Assembly (NCBI RefSeq): GCF_017309385.1
Contig: NZ_JAFJMJ010000002.1
Span: 1,798,001-1,862,000, forward strand
Origin: Amycolatopsis sp. 195334CR
GTDB taxonomy: Bacteria; Actinomycetota; Actinomycetes; Mycobacteriales; Pseudonocardiaceae
Direction of reading: 5' to 3'
Length of the DNA: 64,000 nucleotides
The stretch's first letter is position 1; each line of letters starts with the position of its first letter. Below are positions 44,039 to 51,155 of this stretch, piece by piece. The notes under the pieces were generated by a model. The model made no database searches, was not told where the DNA came from, and was given only the letters and a program-made list of their open reading frames with translations. A program made the translations under genes and the position numbers.

Positions 44039-44112
44039 GGACAACCCTGTCCGGCGATGCGCGCGAAATCGAGGTGGCGCCGCCGGGTGAAGTTCCACCG
44101 GTGCAAGGGCAT
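44032..44112 (-). CDS. Leaderless Cys-containing leader peptide
   Basis: A 26-residue open frame that starts at ATG 44112 and ends 40 bases before sfnG. It encodes MPLHRWNFTRRRHLDFAR, then IAGQGCPR. The RRRHLDFARIAG..C pattern is that of the short actinobacterial leader peptides found upstream of sulfur-assimilation genes. A TAGACT box lies 6 bases before the ATG, so the message is leaderless. In mycobacteria, leaderless Cys-rich short frames attenuate downstream sulfur operons when cysteine is scarce. By inference this one senses cysteine for sfnG. The single Cys codon is the third from last. Confidence 0.75.
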   Translation of the reverse strand: MPLHRWNFTRRRHLDFARIAGQGCPR

Positions 44113-44118
44113 GGGCGG

Positions 44119-44124
44119 AGTCTA
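44119..44124 (-). promoter_or_regulatory. -10 box TAGACT of the sfn leader
   Basis: On the minus strand TAGACT lies 6 bases before the leader ATG. A 12-bp palindrome CGTCCCGGGACG (44159-44170), about 35 bases further upstream, could bind a regulator. Confidence 0.55.
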
Positions 44125-44215
44125 AGCACGCGGGCGGGCGGCGGGCACCGTCCGTCCACGTCCCGGGACGGCGGTATGCGGGGACCGTTCCGGCGCGTAC
44201 GATTCCGGGCGCGCG

Positions 44216-45895
44216 TCAGTCCACAGTGGAATGAGTGGCGTCGTGCACGCGCCAGCCGAACAGCAGGGCGCCGACCGCCACCGCACCGAACAACAGGCCG
44301 AAGACCGGGCCCGCGCCGCTGAACAAGGCCACCACGGTAACCACCATCAGACACAGGCCGACGACCATCGTCGCGGTACCGGCCCACACCTGCCGCTCAC
44401 CCACCGATGCCGTCCCGGCAGCCGCTTCGCGAGCCGCCGGAGCCTCCACGATTTCAGGTGGAGCGACGGGTGCCGGGTGGCTCACCCGCCGAGGAGGTGG
44501 CTGCGTGGCCGGTACCGGCCGAGGCCGCAGCGCGGGCGGCGTCGGCCCCGCGACCTGAGGCCGCGGCGCAGGCACCGTCCGAGGACGCGGCGTTGGCACC
44601 GTCCGTGGACGTGGCGCTGGCACCGTCCGGGGATGTGGCGCAGGCACCGGCCGCGGCGAGGGCACCGTCGACCGCCCGGCTTTCGGCCGCGCCACTTCCG
44701 GTCGTGGCACGGGGATCACCGCCGGGGTCTTGGCGCCGGTGGGACCGTCGAGCGAAAGCGGGGGAGTGGTGAGCAGCGAGGCGGCCTCCGCGATCGGGAG
44801 CACCTTCGCGCCCAGCTCCCGCGCGCGACCGAGCCGTGGCTCGGCCGGGGGCACACCGTCATCGTGCACCAGGTGGGTCACCGAAGCCGTCAGCTTCCGC
44901 GCCAGCTGCACCCCGGCGTCCAGGATCGCCGCCCGCAGGGCATCGGCGTCCGGGGTGGTGCCCAGGACCAGGATCCGCCGCGGCTGCCCGGTGGGCCGCA
45001 GGTCCCGCACCGCTTCGGGCACGCCGAGCAGTGTCGCCAGCTGCTTGAGGTCGCGTTCCTCCGCCGCGGTGACCACGCCGTCGGCCTTGGCCAGCGCGAC
45101 CATCGACTCGACGAAGTCCAGGTGGATCCTGGCCAGCACCGGGCCGGTCAGCCCGGCGGCCGAGGCCTGCCCGGTCAGGATCGCCGCCTCGTCCGGCGAG
45201 AGCTGGTGATCGGCGAAGGCGTCGGCGAGCAGGCCGGCGTACGACCGCTCCAGCGCGTCACCGGTCGGCGACGGCAGCCGTTCGACCAGGTCGCCCTCCC
45301 AGCCCTGCACGCTCGGCGCGGTGTCCGCCCGCGGCCGCGGCCGTCCCGGCGCGATGATCGGCAGGCGCCGGAAACGCGGCTGCTCACCCAGCGCGAGCCG
45401 GTGCCTGTCCAGCAGCGAAACCAGGATCCGGCCGCACAGCCGGGCGCTGCCGAGCGCGGTCTGCGAACCGTCGCTGTCGAGGCCGAGTGCGTGCGCCACG
45501 GTGGCCGGCCGGTAGTTCGGCAACCGCAGTGCGCTGCGTGCCGCGTCGAGCGTGCAGACACCGGGCAGCATCGGCATCGGCACGCCGGCCTTGCTCAGCT
45601 CGATGGCCAGCAACCGCGTCTCGTGCGAGAGGTCGTGCGTGACCAGCACGCTGCCGCGGCACAGCTCGACGAAGTTCCCGGCGATCTCACTCAGCGTGGG
45701 CGCGGGGGCCGCGCCGACGAGCGTGGACAGCTCGCCGAGCACGGTGCCGTCCGCACGCAGCCGCACCGCGGCGAATTCGACGATCCGGCCGGGCAGGCCG
45801 GTGCTGGTGAAACCGAGCGCGGTGAATTCGCCGGAATCCGCGGGAAAATGGCCTGACCGGGTCAGCCGGATCGGTTTGACCAGTTCGGACATCAT
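44216..45895 (-). CDS. Degenerate DEDDh exonuclease-TerB-BRCT membrane protein
   Basis: A 559-residue multidomain protein. Residues 20-165 align with a DnaQ-like exonuclease, but the catalytic residues are lost. Exo I D-x-E reads G-x-T (FTALGFTSTGL), the exo II/III segment AHNxxFD reads THDLSHE, and the last H-x4-D reads SQTALGSA. About 20 residues around the usual HGI segment are also deleted. A TerB-like helical domain (SYAGLLADAFADHQLSP..ALAKADGVVTAAEERDLKQLATLLGV) and a BRCT domain (RRILVLGTTPDADALRAAIL..ARELGAKVLPIAEAASLL) follow. Then come a long Pro/Arg linker and two C-terminal membrane helices. It is probably a membrane-tethered binding protein and not a nuclease. It faces the degenerate SNase gene. 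Confidence 0.82.
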   Translation of the reverse strand: MMSELVKPIRLTRSGHFPADSGEFTALGFTSTGLPGRIVEFAAVRLRADGTVLGELSTLVGAAPAPTLSEIAGNFVELCRGSVLVTHDLSHETRLLAIELSKAGVPMPMLPGVCTLDAARSALRLPNYRPATVAHALGLDSDGSQTALGSARLCGRILVSLLDRHRLALGEQPRFRRLPIIAPGRPRPRADTAPSVQGWEGDLVERLPSPTGDALERSYAGLLADAFADHQLSPDEAAILTGQASAAGLTGPVLARIHLDFVESMVALAKADGVVTAAEERDLKQLATLLGVPEAVRDLRPTGQPRRILVLGTTPDADALRAAILDAGVQLARKLTASVTHLVHDDGVPPAEPRLGRARELGAKVLPIAEAASLLTTPPLSLDGPTGAKTPAVIPVPRPEVARPKAGRSTVPSPRPVPAPHPRTVPAPRPRTVPTPRPRTVPAPRPQVAGPTPPALRPRPVPATQPPPRRVSHPAPVAPPEIVEAPAAREAAAGTASVGERQVWAGTATMVVGLCLMVVTVVALFSGAGPVFGLLFGAVAVGALLFGWRVHDATHSTVD

Positions 45896-45961
45896 GCCAC
45901 CGCCTTCCGTCTGTGGAGAGATCGAGCGGTGCCGGAAAACGTGACGGCATTCCCCGCCTTG

Positions 45962-46028
45962 TCACCCGTTCGCGTCCGCAGGTGTGACTGAGTGCAGAAA
46001 TATGCCGTGATATGGGGCGAACGGGTGA
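45962..46028. promoter_or_regulatory. 12-bp dyad between divergent pseudo-nuclease genes
   Basis: TCACCCGTTCGC (45962-45973) and GCGAACGGGTGA (46017-46028) are perfect complements 43 bases apart. They sit centrally in the 245-base divergent intergenic region, which is locally AT-richer. The spacing of about five helical turns suits a looped or paired regulator binding both sites. Confidence 0.6.
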
Positions 46029-46140
46029 AGGGGCGGTGATATCGCCCCGGAGCGTAACGAGAGCGTGCCGCCGGACGAGGAAGTGGAGCACAAGCTCCGC
46101 GCCGCACGGCGCGTCCGCACCATTTCGAGGAACGATTCTC

Positions 46141-47004
46141 ATGCGCACCACTCCGGGTATTCCCCAGAGCTCGATGGGCCGCCTGCCGAAATGGCTCAAG
46201 GTCACCCTTTCCGGCTTCGGGGTGTTATTCGTTTTCGCCCTCATCTTCGGTGAATCACCCGCGGACGAGAGACCCGCGTCCGCGCCGACGGTCACCGTCG
46301 CGCCCACGACGACCACTCCGGCGAGCGCGGTCCCGCAGCCCGCCGAGTACGTGGTCGCCGAGATCAGCAACGGCCACACCGTCAGGCTGACCGGCCCCGC
46401 CGGACCGAAAACCGCGCGGATCCTCGGCGTGGAAACCCCGCCGCCCTCCGGTGAGAGCTGCTTCCGCACCGAGGCCTACGACTGGGCGAAGCAGATGCTC
46501 GCGGGCAAGGAGGTGGTGGCGGTGGTGGACGACACCCGGGACGTGGTGCTCTCGCTGGTGCTGGCCGACGGCACCGACTACGTGGCCAAGGCGCTCGAAA
46601 CCGGGCACGCCAAGTACGTCACGGACGTGGCACTCGGCAGCGCGGCCGCCGGCCTGCGCTCGGCCGAAGCGGCGGCCAAGGCGGCCGGGCTCGGGCTGTG
46701 GGCGGCGCCCTGCGGCGGGGTGATCACCAGCGCGCCGGTGCCGGAACCGCAGCCGGTGCCAGTGCCCGCGCCGCAGCCCGAACCGAAGCCGCAGCCCGAA
46801 CCGAAGCCGCAGCCCGCGCCCAAGACCGAGGCCAAGCCCGAGCCGGCGGCCCCGCCCAAGACCACCACCAAGGCGCCGCCCGCCGCCGGGTACTACAAGA
46901 ACTGCGACGCCGCCCGTGCCGCCGGGGCCGCCCCGCTGCACCGGGGCGAGCCCGGCTACCGGCCGCAGCTCGACCGCGACGACGACGGCGTCGCCTGCGA
47001 ATGA
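46141..47004 (+). CDS. Exported SNase-like / Excalibur protein
   Basis: A 287-residue protein with an N-terminal membrane anchor or signal (WLKVTLSGFGVLFVFALIFG). A staphylococcal-nuclease-like OB domain (about 65-185) follows, then a Pro/Lys/Glu repeat linker (PQPEPKPQPEPKPQP) and a C-terminal Excalibur calcium-binding motif (LDRDDDGVACE). The SNase active site is not intact: the DGD loop reads NGH, one Arg remains in ARILGVETPP, the following Glu is Pro, and the second Arg is missing in VVLSLVLADG. Calcium binding looks intact. It is divergent from the degenerate exonuclease gene and convergent with the GH16 gene, whose stop begins at the next base. Confidence 0.82.
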   Translation: MRTTPGIPQSSMGRLPKWLKVTLSGFGVLFVFALIFGESPADERPASAPTVTVAPTTTTPASAVPQPAEYVVAEISNGHTVRLTGPAGPKTARILGVETPPPSGESCFRTEAYDWAKQMLAGKEVVAVVDDTRDVVLSLVLADGTDYVAKALETGHAKYVTDVALGSAAAGLRSAEAAAKAAGLGLWAAPCGGVITSAPVPEPQPVPVPAPQPEPKPQPEPKPQPAPKTEAKPEPAAPPKTTTKAPPAAGYYKNCDAARAAGAAPLHRGEPGYRPQLDRDDDGVACE

Positions 47005-47808
47005 TCAGGCGCGCGACCGGCCGACGTAGACGTCGCGCGCGCGGTAGAAGGTGTCGCCGGACGGCCCCGGCGACCCCGACGAGCCCTCCATCTGGAGGTT
47101 CAGGATGAGCCACATCGGCTTGTTCACGAAGTTCGCCGCCCGGTGCTGGCCGACCCAGTTGCCGTCGAGGTAGTAGTGGATGTCCGCGTCGGTCGCGCTG
47201 ACCTTCGCGATCCACGCGCGGTAGGTGTGCCAGCCGCCCGGGTTGCTCACGTTGACGATCGTGTTGGACCAGCCACCGCCGGCGTTCTTGTAGGTGTTGA
47301 ACCAGTTCCGCGCGTCCCCCTTGTACTCGAGGATGTCGCTCTCCGGCGGCCAGCTGTTCGCGCCGGTGAGCCAGAACGCGGGCCAGGTGCCGCGGGCCGA
47401 GGGGGCCTGGAACTCGCCGCGCACCTCCCACTGCGGGAACTGGTCGCTGATCACCACCTGCTGCTTCGCGTGCAGCGCGCCGGAGTGGTAGCGGATCGGC
47501 AGGTACGGGTCCTTGCTACTGGTGCCCTCGTCCCAGGTGATCCGGCTCGCCCGGAGCACCAGCACCCCGGAACCCTCCAGGTAGACGTGGTTGTGGTCGG
47601 CCGCGCTGCCGTACATGCGCGCCGTTCCGTTGTGGTCGGAGCCCCACGGATAGCCGTAGTGCCAGGCGGATTCCAGTGCGGGGTAACCGGAGAAGCTGCC
47701 GTTGAGCACCGTCTCCCAGGTGGCCGCCGCGGCCCGGGGGAGGCCGACCGCGGCCCCCAGCAGGCCGGCCGAACCGGCGATGAGGAAGCGGCGTCTGTCC
47801 GTGACCAT
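47005..47808 (-). CDS. Tat-exported GH16-family glycoside hydrolase
   Basis: A 267-residue secreted enzyme with a twin-arginine signal (DRRRFLIAGSAGLLGAAVGLPRAAAA). The jelly-roll fold carries the GH16 catalytic motif E-x-D-x-x-E in PPESDILEYKG, with the first Glu as nucleophile and the last as acid/base. WPAFWLTG and WHTYRAWI are conserved strands. The substrate is probably a beta-1,3 or mixed-linked glucan or a galactan. A perfect GAAAGCGCTTTC palindrome upstream suggests LacI-type control. It is a natural client for the TatAC proteins encoded in this window. Confidence 0.88.
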   Translation of the reverse strand: MVTDRRRFLIAGSAGLLGAAVGLPRAAAATWETVLNGSFSGYPALESAWHYGYPWGSDHNGTARMYGSAADHNHVYLEGSGVLVLRASRITWDEGTSSKDPYLPIRYHSGALHAKQQVVISDQFPQWEVRGEFQAPSARGTWPAFWLTGANSWPPESDILEYKGDARNWFNTYKNAGGGWSNTIVNVSNPGGWHTYRAWIAKVSATDADIHYYLDGNWVGQHRAANFVNKPMWLILNLQMEGSSGSPGPSGDTFYRARDVYVGRSRA

Positions 47809-47849
47809 GACTCGACCTCTCTGTCGAACAGGCAGGGGAACCAGCGTGC

Positions 47850-47861
47850 GAAAGCGCTTTC
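47850..47861. promoter_or_regulatory. LacI-type operator GAAAGCGCTTTC
   Basis: A perfect 12-bp palindrome lies 42 bases upstream of the GH16 start. It has the CG-centred form of LacI/GalR-family sites that control glycan use in actinobacteria. Confidence 0.7.
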
Positions 47862-47931
47862 AGCGTTGCCCCGAGCCGGCTCCGGCGCAATCCGCCGGTC
47901 AGGTGTTAGCGCTCACAGCGAGATTCCCGCG

Positions 47932-48582
47932 TCACGACCTGGCCAGCCGGAAGCCGACGTCGTCGACCTGGAAGGTGGGGTGGCTGCGCCGCCGGACCGA
48001 GGCGCGGCAGCTCCAGTGCTCGTCGAACCAGCCGCCGCCGCGGAGCACCCGGTAGGTGCCGTAGACCTCGGCGTCGTAGACGTCCCAGCACCACTCCCAG
48101 ACGTTGCCGAGCGTGTCGTGCAGGCCCCACGCGTTCGGGCGCTTGCCGCCGACCTCGTGCACGCGTTCCCCGGAATTGCCGCGGTACCAGGCGATCTGGT
48201 CGATCGGGCCGTAGCGGGGCCCGGTGCTGCCCGCGCGGCAGGCGTGCTCCCACTCGGCCTCGGTCGGGAGCCGGTAACCGTCCGCGCCGGTGTCCCACTC
48301 GACGTCCTCGGCGTCGGCGGCGTCGGCTTCGAGGTGGTACACCGGCGCCAGCCCGTCCCGCTCGGACAGCGCGTTGCAGAACCGGACGGCGTCGAGCCAC
48401 GACACGCTTTCGACCGGCAGCCGGTCCCCGCGGGCGGCGCTCGGCCGGGAGCCGGTCACCGCCGCGTACAGCTCCTGGGTCACCGGGACCGCCGAGATCC
48501 GGTAGGCCGCCAGCACCACGGCCCAGCTGCGCTGGGTCCGCCGGTCGGACAGGGTCACCCGGCCGGGCGGGATCGCGATCAT
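47932..48582 (-). CDS. FGE/SUMF1-like protein
   Basis: A 216-residue protein with the formylglycine-generating-enzyme fold (RISAVPVTQELYAAVTG, LPVESVSWLDAVRFCNALSERDG, GYRLPTEAEWEHACRAG, NAWGLHDTLGNVWEWCWD, RVLRGGGWFD). The C-terminal segment WSCRASVRRRSHP keeps one Cys where true FGE has its active-site Cys region. It is shorter than authentic FGE and no sulfatase gene is nearby. It may be a related ergothioneine-type or structural member; the function is uncertain. The ATG at 48582 is the start. A long hairpin lies upstream. Confidence 0.82.
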   Translation of the reverse strand: MIAIPPGRVTLSDRRTQRSWAVVLAAYRISAVPVTQELYAAVTGSRPSAARGDRLPVESVSWLDAVRFCNALSERDGLAPVYHLEADAADAEDVEWDTGADGYRLPTEAEWEHACRAGSTGPRYGPIDQIAWYRGNSGERVHEVGGKRPNAWGLHDTLGNVWEWCWDVYDAEVYGTYRVLRGGGWFDEHWSCRASVRRRSHPTFQVDDVGFRLARS

Positions 48583-48602
48583 CGGCTCCACGGGCGGCGA
48601 CT

Positions 48603-48771
48603 CTAGTGGTTGCCACCGGGGGTCCTTCGCGGGTATCGGCGGATTCAGGTTTCCGGTGGGTGTGCCGCGCCGAGGCCCTCGTACCGAGTTGTACTCGGGA
48701 CTTGGCGCGGTGCGTCCACCGGGAAGCTGAATCCGCCGATACCCCGGGGGACTCCCGGTGGTGACCACTAG
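48603..48771. repeat. Long imperfect inverted repeat, about 69-nt arms
   Basis: Arms at about 48603-48671 and 48703-48771 are largely complementary. They include a perfect 17-bp block GGTATCGGCGGATTCAG (48632-48648 with 48727-48743), CCGGTGG/CCACCGG and the outer CTAGTGGT/ACCACTAG. An inner hairpin CCGAG-TTGTA-CTCGG (48684-48698) sits at the centre. The whole gap between the FGE-like and GNAT genes is this one structure. It includes the GNAT stop codon. Confidence 0.75.
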
Positions 48772-49253
48772 CGCTCGAGTCGGCGGAAGTAGCGGGCGAT
48801 GGGGAGTTGGGTGAACCCGGCGTGCTCGTAGGCCGCCCGCGCCGGGGCGTGGCCCGGATCGCCGCCGGTTTCGACCATCGCCAGGGTCATCCCGTTGTCG
48901 GTGAACCACCGGAGGGCGTGCTCGGTCAGCGCGGCCGCGATGCCCCGGCGCTGGTGGTCCGGGTCGACCGCGATCATGTGGATCTCGCCCATCCGCTCCT
49001 CGTGGTCGAGCTTGACCGTGGCGAACCCCGCCACCACCGAGTCCGCCTCGGCCACCCACGTGGTCAGGTGCTCGTCCGCGCACGCGGCCTCCACCGCCCG
49101 CCGCTGGTCACCCCGCCAGTCCTGGTGCATGGTGGCGAAGATCCCGCCGAGCACCTGTTCGAGTGACGCGAACACCGGCGCCCACGCCCGCAGGGCCAGG
49201 TCGGTCACCGCGGGCTGGTCGGCCGGTTCGAAGGTCCGGATGCTGAGGTCCAT
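48768..49253 (-). CDS. GNAT-family N-acetyltransferase
   Basis: A 161-residue single-domain acetyltransferase. The acetyl-CoA motif is IHMIAVDPDHQRRGIAAALTEHALRW (R-x-x-G-I-A pyrophosphate loop). The C-terminal strand-helix GHAPARAAYEHAGFTQLPIARYFR is typical of family members that act on small molecules or protein N-termini. The ATG at 49253 is the start. The substrate is unknown. The last base of its stop (minus strand) lies in the long inverted repeat. Confidence 0.88.
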   Translation of the reverse strand: MDLSIRTFEPADQPAVTDLALRAWAPVFASLEQVLGGIFATMHQDWRGDQRRAVEAACADEHLTTWVAEADSVVAGFATVKLDHEERMGEIHMIAVDPDHQRRGIAAALTEHALRWFTDNGMTLAMVETGGDPGHAPARAAYEHAGFTQLPIARYFRRLER

Positions 49254-49313
49254 GGCCCCAGCCTCGCATCCCGGCTTGACCCTGACCCCGCAGGAGGCTT
49301 GACGATCACGGAC

Positions 49314-49805
49314 ATGAGTGAGTACCGCAGTCCCGTGCCCCTGCCCGGTCCCGGGGTGACCCCGCCGGAGGTCTACCGGGAGATCTACCCCATGCCCATG
49401 TTCGTCATCCTGCCCACGGCCGATCTCGAGGCCTCGAAGGACTTCTGGATCCGCGGGCTCGGCTTCATCGACCTGTTCTCCGCCCCCGGCCAGGTGACCC
49501 ACCTGCGGCGGTGGGCGTTCCAGGACGTGCTGCTGGTGCCCGGCGACCAGCCCGCCGAGGCGCCGGGGATGAGCACCAGCTTCTCCTGCGTGCTCGACGA
49601 GATCGACCAGATCGCCCGGCGGTGCGAGGACCTCCGGCCGGGCAGCACCGCCGAGCCGGTGGTGAAGCCGTGGAACTCGCTGGAACTGGAGGTGATCACC
49701 CCGGAGCACGCGCGCGTGGTGATGACCGCGGCCCGCGTGTTCGATCCCGACGGCCCGGAGGCGGCGAACGTGCGCGCGATGGGCATCGAGGTGCCACGCG
49801 GGTGA
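49314..49805 (+). CDS. VOC/glyoxalase-like protein
   Basis: A 163-residue VOC-fold protein (MFVILPTADLEASKDFWIRGLGFIDLFSA..VLLVPGD; TSFSCVLDEIDQIARRCEDL..NSLELEVITPEHARVVMTA). Two fold units are present with a partly conserved metal set. The ATG at 49314 is used. A strong AGGAGG (49292-49297) is 16 bases away, while a TTG at 49299 lies too close to it, so the true start is not settled. It is followed after 32 bases by a MerR/TipA regulator that may act with it in resistance or sensing. Confidence 0.75.
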   Translation: MSEYRSPVPLPGPGVTPPEVYREIYPMPMFVILPTADLEASKDFWIRGLGFIDLFSAPGQVTHLRRWAFQDVLLVPGDQPAEAPGMSTSFSCVLDEIDQIARRCEDLRPGSTAEPVVKPWNSLELEVITPEHARVVMTAARVFDPDGPEAANVRAMGIEVPRG

Positions 49806-49837
49806 GCACGTGGTCCGGTGTGCGCGACACTGGGCTG

Positions 49838-50647
49838 ATGATCGATCTGGAACCGCCCGGCCCCGGTGGGCTCACCGTGGGCCGGGCGGCCTCGCTGGTC
49901 GGGGTCAGCGTGAAGACGCTGCACCACTGGGACGGCATCGGCCTGGTGCGGCCGAGCGGGCGCACCTACGCCGGTTACCGGGTGTATTCGGACGAGGACA
50001 TCGCCCGCATCCACCGGGTGCTGGTCTACCGGGAGATCGGCCTGCCGCTCGCCGAGATCGGCCGCATCCTCGACGACCCCGGCGCCGACGCGCGGGAGCA
50101 CCTGCGCCGCCAGCGCGGGCAGCTGGTCGAGCGCATGGACCGGCTGCGGGAGATGGTCACCGCGGTGGACCGGATGATGTCGGCGTCGGTCAACGGGATG
50201 CGGTTGACCGCCGAGGAACAGGTCGAGATCTTCGGCGACCACTGGGAGCCGTCGTGGGCCGAGGAGGCCGAGGAACGCTGGGGCGAGAGCGAGCAGTGGG
50301 CGCAGTACGCCGAGCGGGCCGCGGAGCGGACTCCCCAGCAGTGGAAGGAGATCACCGCCGCGGTCAACGCGCTCCACGCCGATCTCGCCGAGGCGAAGCG
50401 CGCCGGGATGGAGCCCGGTTCCGAGGCGGCGAACGCGCTCGCCGAACGGCACCGCGCCCAGCAGTCGGAGTACTTCGACTGCACGCTGTCGATGCACGTC
50501 TGCCTCGGTCGCACCTTCGCCGGCGACCCCGGGTTCGCCGCGTACTACGACGGGCTCACCCCGGGACTGGCGACCTGGCTGCGTGACGTGATCTTCGCGA
50601 ACGCCGAGGCGAACGGGGTCGATCCGGCCACGGCCGAGTGGCGTTGA
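49838..50647 (+). CDS. MerR-family regulator with TipAS domain
   Basis: A 269-residue regulator. The N-terminal MerR winged HTH (LTVGRAASLVGVSVKTLHHWDGIGLVRPSGRTYAGYRVYSDEDIARI) is followed by a dimerising coiled coil (REHLRRQRGQLVERMDRLREMVTAVDRMM). The C-terminal TipAS drug-recognition domain (HRAQQSEYFDCTLSMHVCLGRTFAGDPGFAAYYDGLTPGLATWLRDVI) keeps the Cys region used to trap thiopeptide antibiotics in TipA. It probably senses a peptide or macrocyclic antibiotic. A GACACT box lies 6 bases before the ATG. Confidence 0.9.
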   Translation: MIDLEPPGPGGLTVGRAASLVGVSVKTLHHWDGIGLVRPSGRTYAGYRVYSDEDIARIHRVLVYREIGLPLAEIGRILDDPGADAREHLRRQRGQLVERMDRLREMVTAVDRMMSASVNGMRLTAEEQVEIFGDHWEPSWAEEAEERWGESEQWAQYAERAAERTPQQWKEITAAVNALHADLAEAKRAGMEPGSEAANALAERHRAQQSEYFDCTLSMHVCLGRTFAGDPGFAAYYDGLTPGLATWLRDVIFANAEANGVDPATAEWR

Positions 50648-50734
50648 GGGACTGATCAGGAATCGAGAAGCGCGGCGCGCCGGTGCTCACCTAGCGTTAC
50701 CGGCATCGAGTTCGCCACGACTTCCGGAGTGATC

Positions 50735-51079
50735 ATGACCGAAGGCATCAAGACCGTCCTGCACCCCGTCTCCGACCTGGCCGCGGCCAAGGCCGTCTAC
50801 ACCGCCCTGCTCGGCACCGAGCCCTCGGCCGACTCGGAGTACTACGTCGGTTACGACGTCGCGGGCCAGCACATCGGGCTCGTTCCCGGCGGTGGCCCGC
50901 AGGGGATGAAGTCGCCGGTGGCCTACTGGCACGTGCCCGACATCGAGGCGAAGCTGGCCGAGGTGACCGCCGCCGGGGCCACCGTGACCGAGGCCGCGCA
51001 CAACGTGGGCGGCGGACGCCTGGTGGCGAGCTTCACCGACGCCGACGGCAACGTGCTCGGGCTCGTCCAGGACCAGTAG
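50735..51079 (+). CDS. VOC/glyoxalase-like protein
   Basis: A 114-residue single VOC unit pair (KTVLHPVSDLAAAKAVYTALLGTEPSADSEYYVGYDVAGQHIGLVPGGG; VAYWHVPDIEAKLAEVTAAGATVTEAAHNVGGGRLVASFTDADGNVLGLVQ). The length and the DPDGNVLGL-like ending are typical of small bleomycin-resistance/dioxygenase-like proteins in actinobacteria. Function is unproved. The ATG at 50735 has a GGAG ribosome site 7-8 bases upstream; TAGCGT at 50692-50697 may be its -10 box. Confidence 0.82.
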   Translation: MTEGIKTVLHPVSDLAAAKAVYTALLGTEPSADSEYYVGYDVAGQHIGLVPGGGPQGMKSPVAYWHVPDIEAKLAEVTAAGATVTEAAHNVGGGRLVASFTDADGNVLGLVQDQ

Positions 51080-51155
51080 CACCGGTGCCCCGACCCGGAC
51101 GTACTGTGTGATCCGCCGGACCAGGCCGGTCGGCAGCAAGATGGAGACAGGAACG

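Noticed and set aside
47932..48582. Annotation as a true formylglycine-generating enzyme with a sulfatase partner
   Set aside because: The protein is short, only one candidate Cys is seen in the active-site region, and no sulfatase is encoded in the window.
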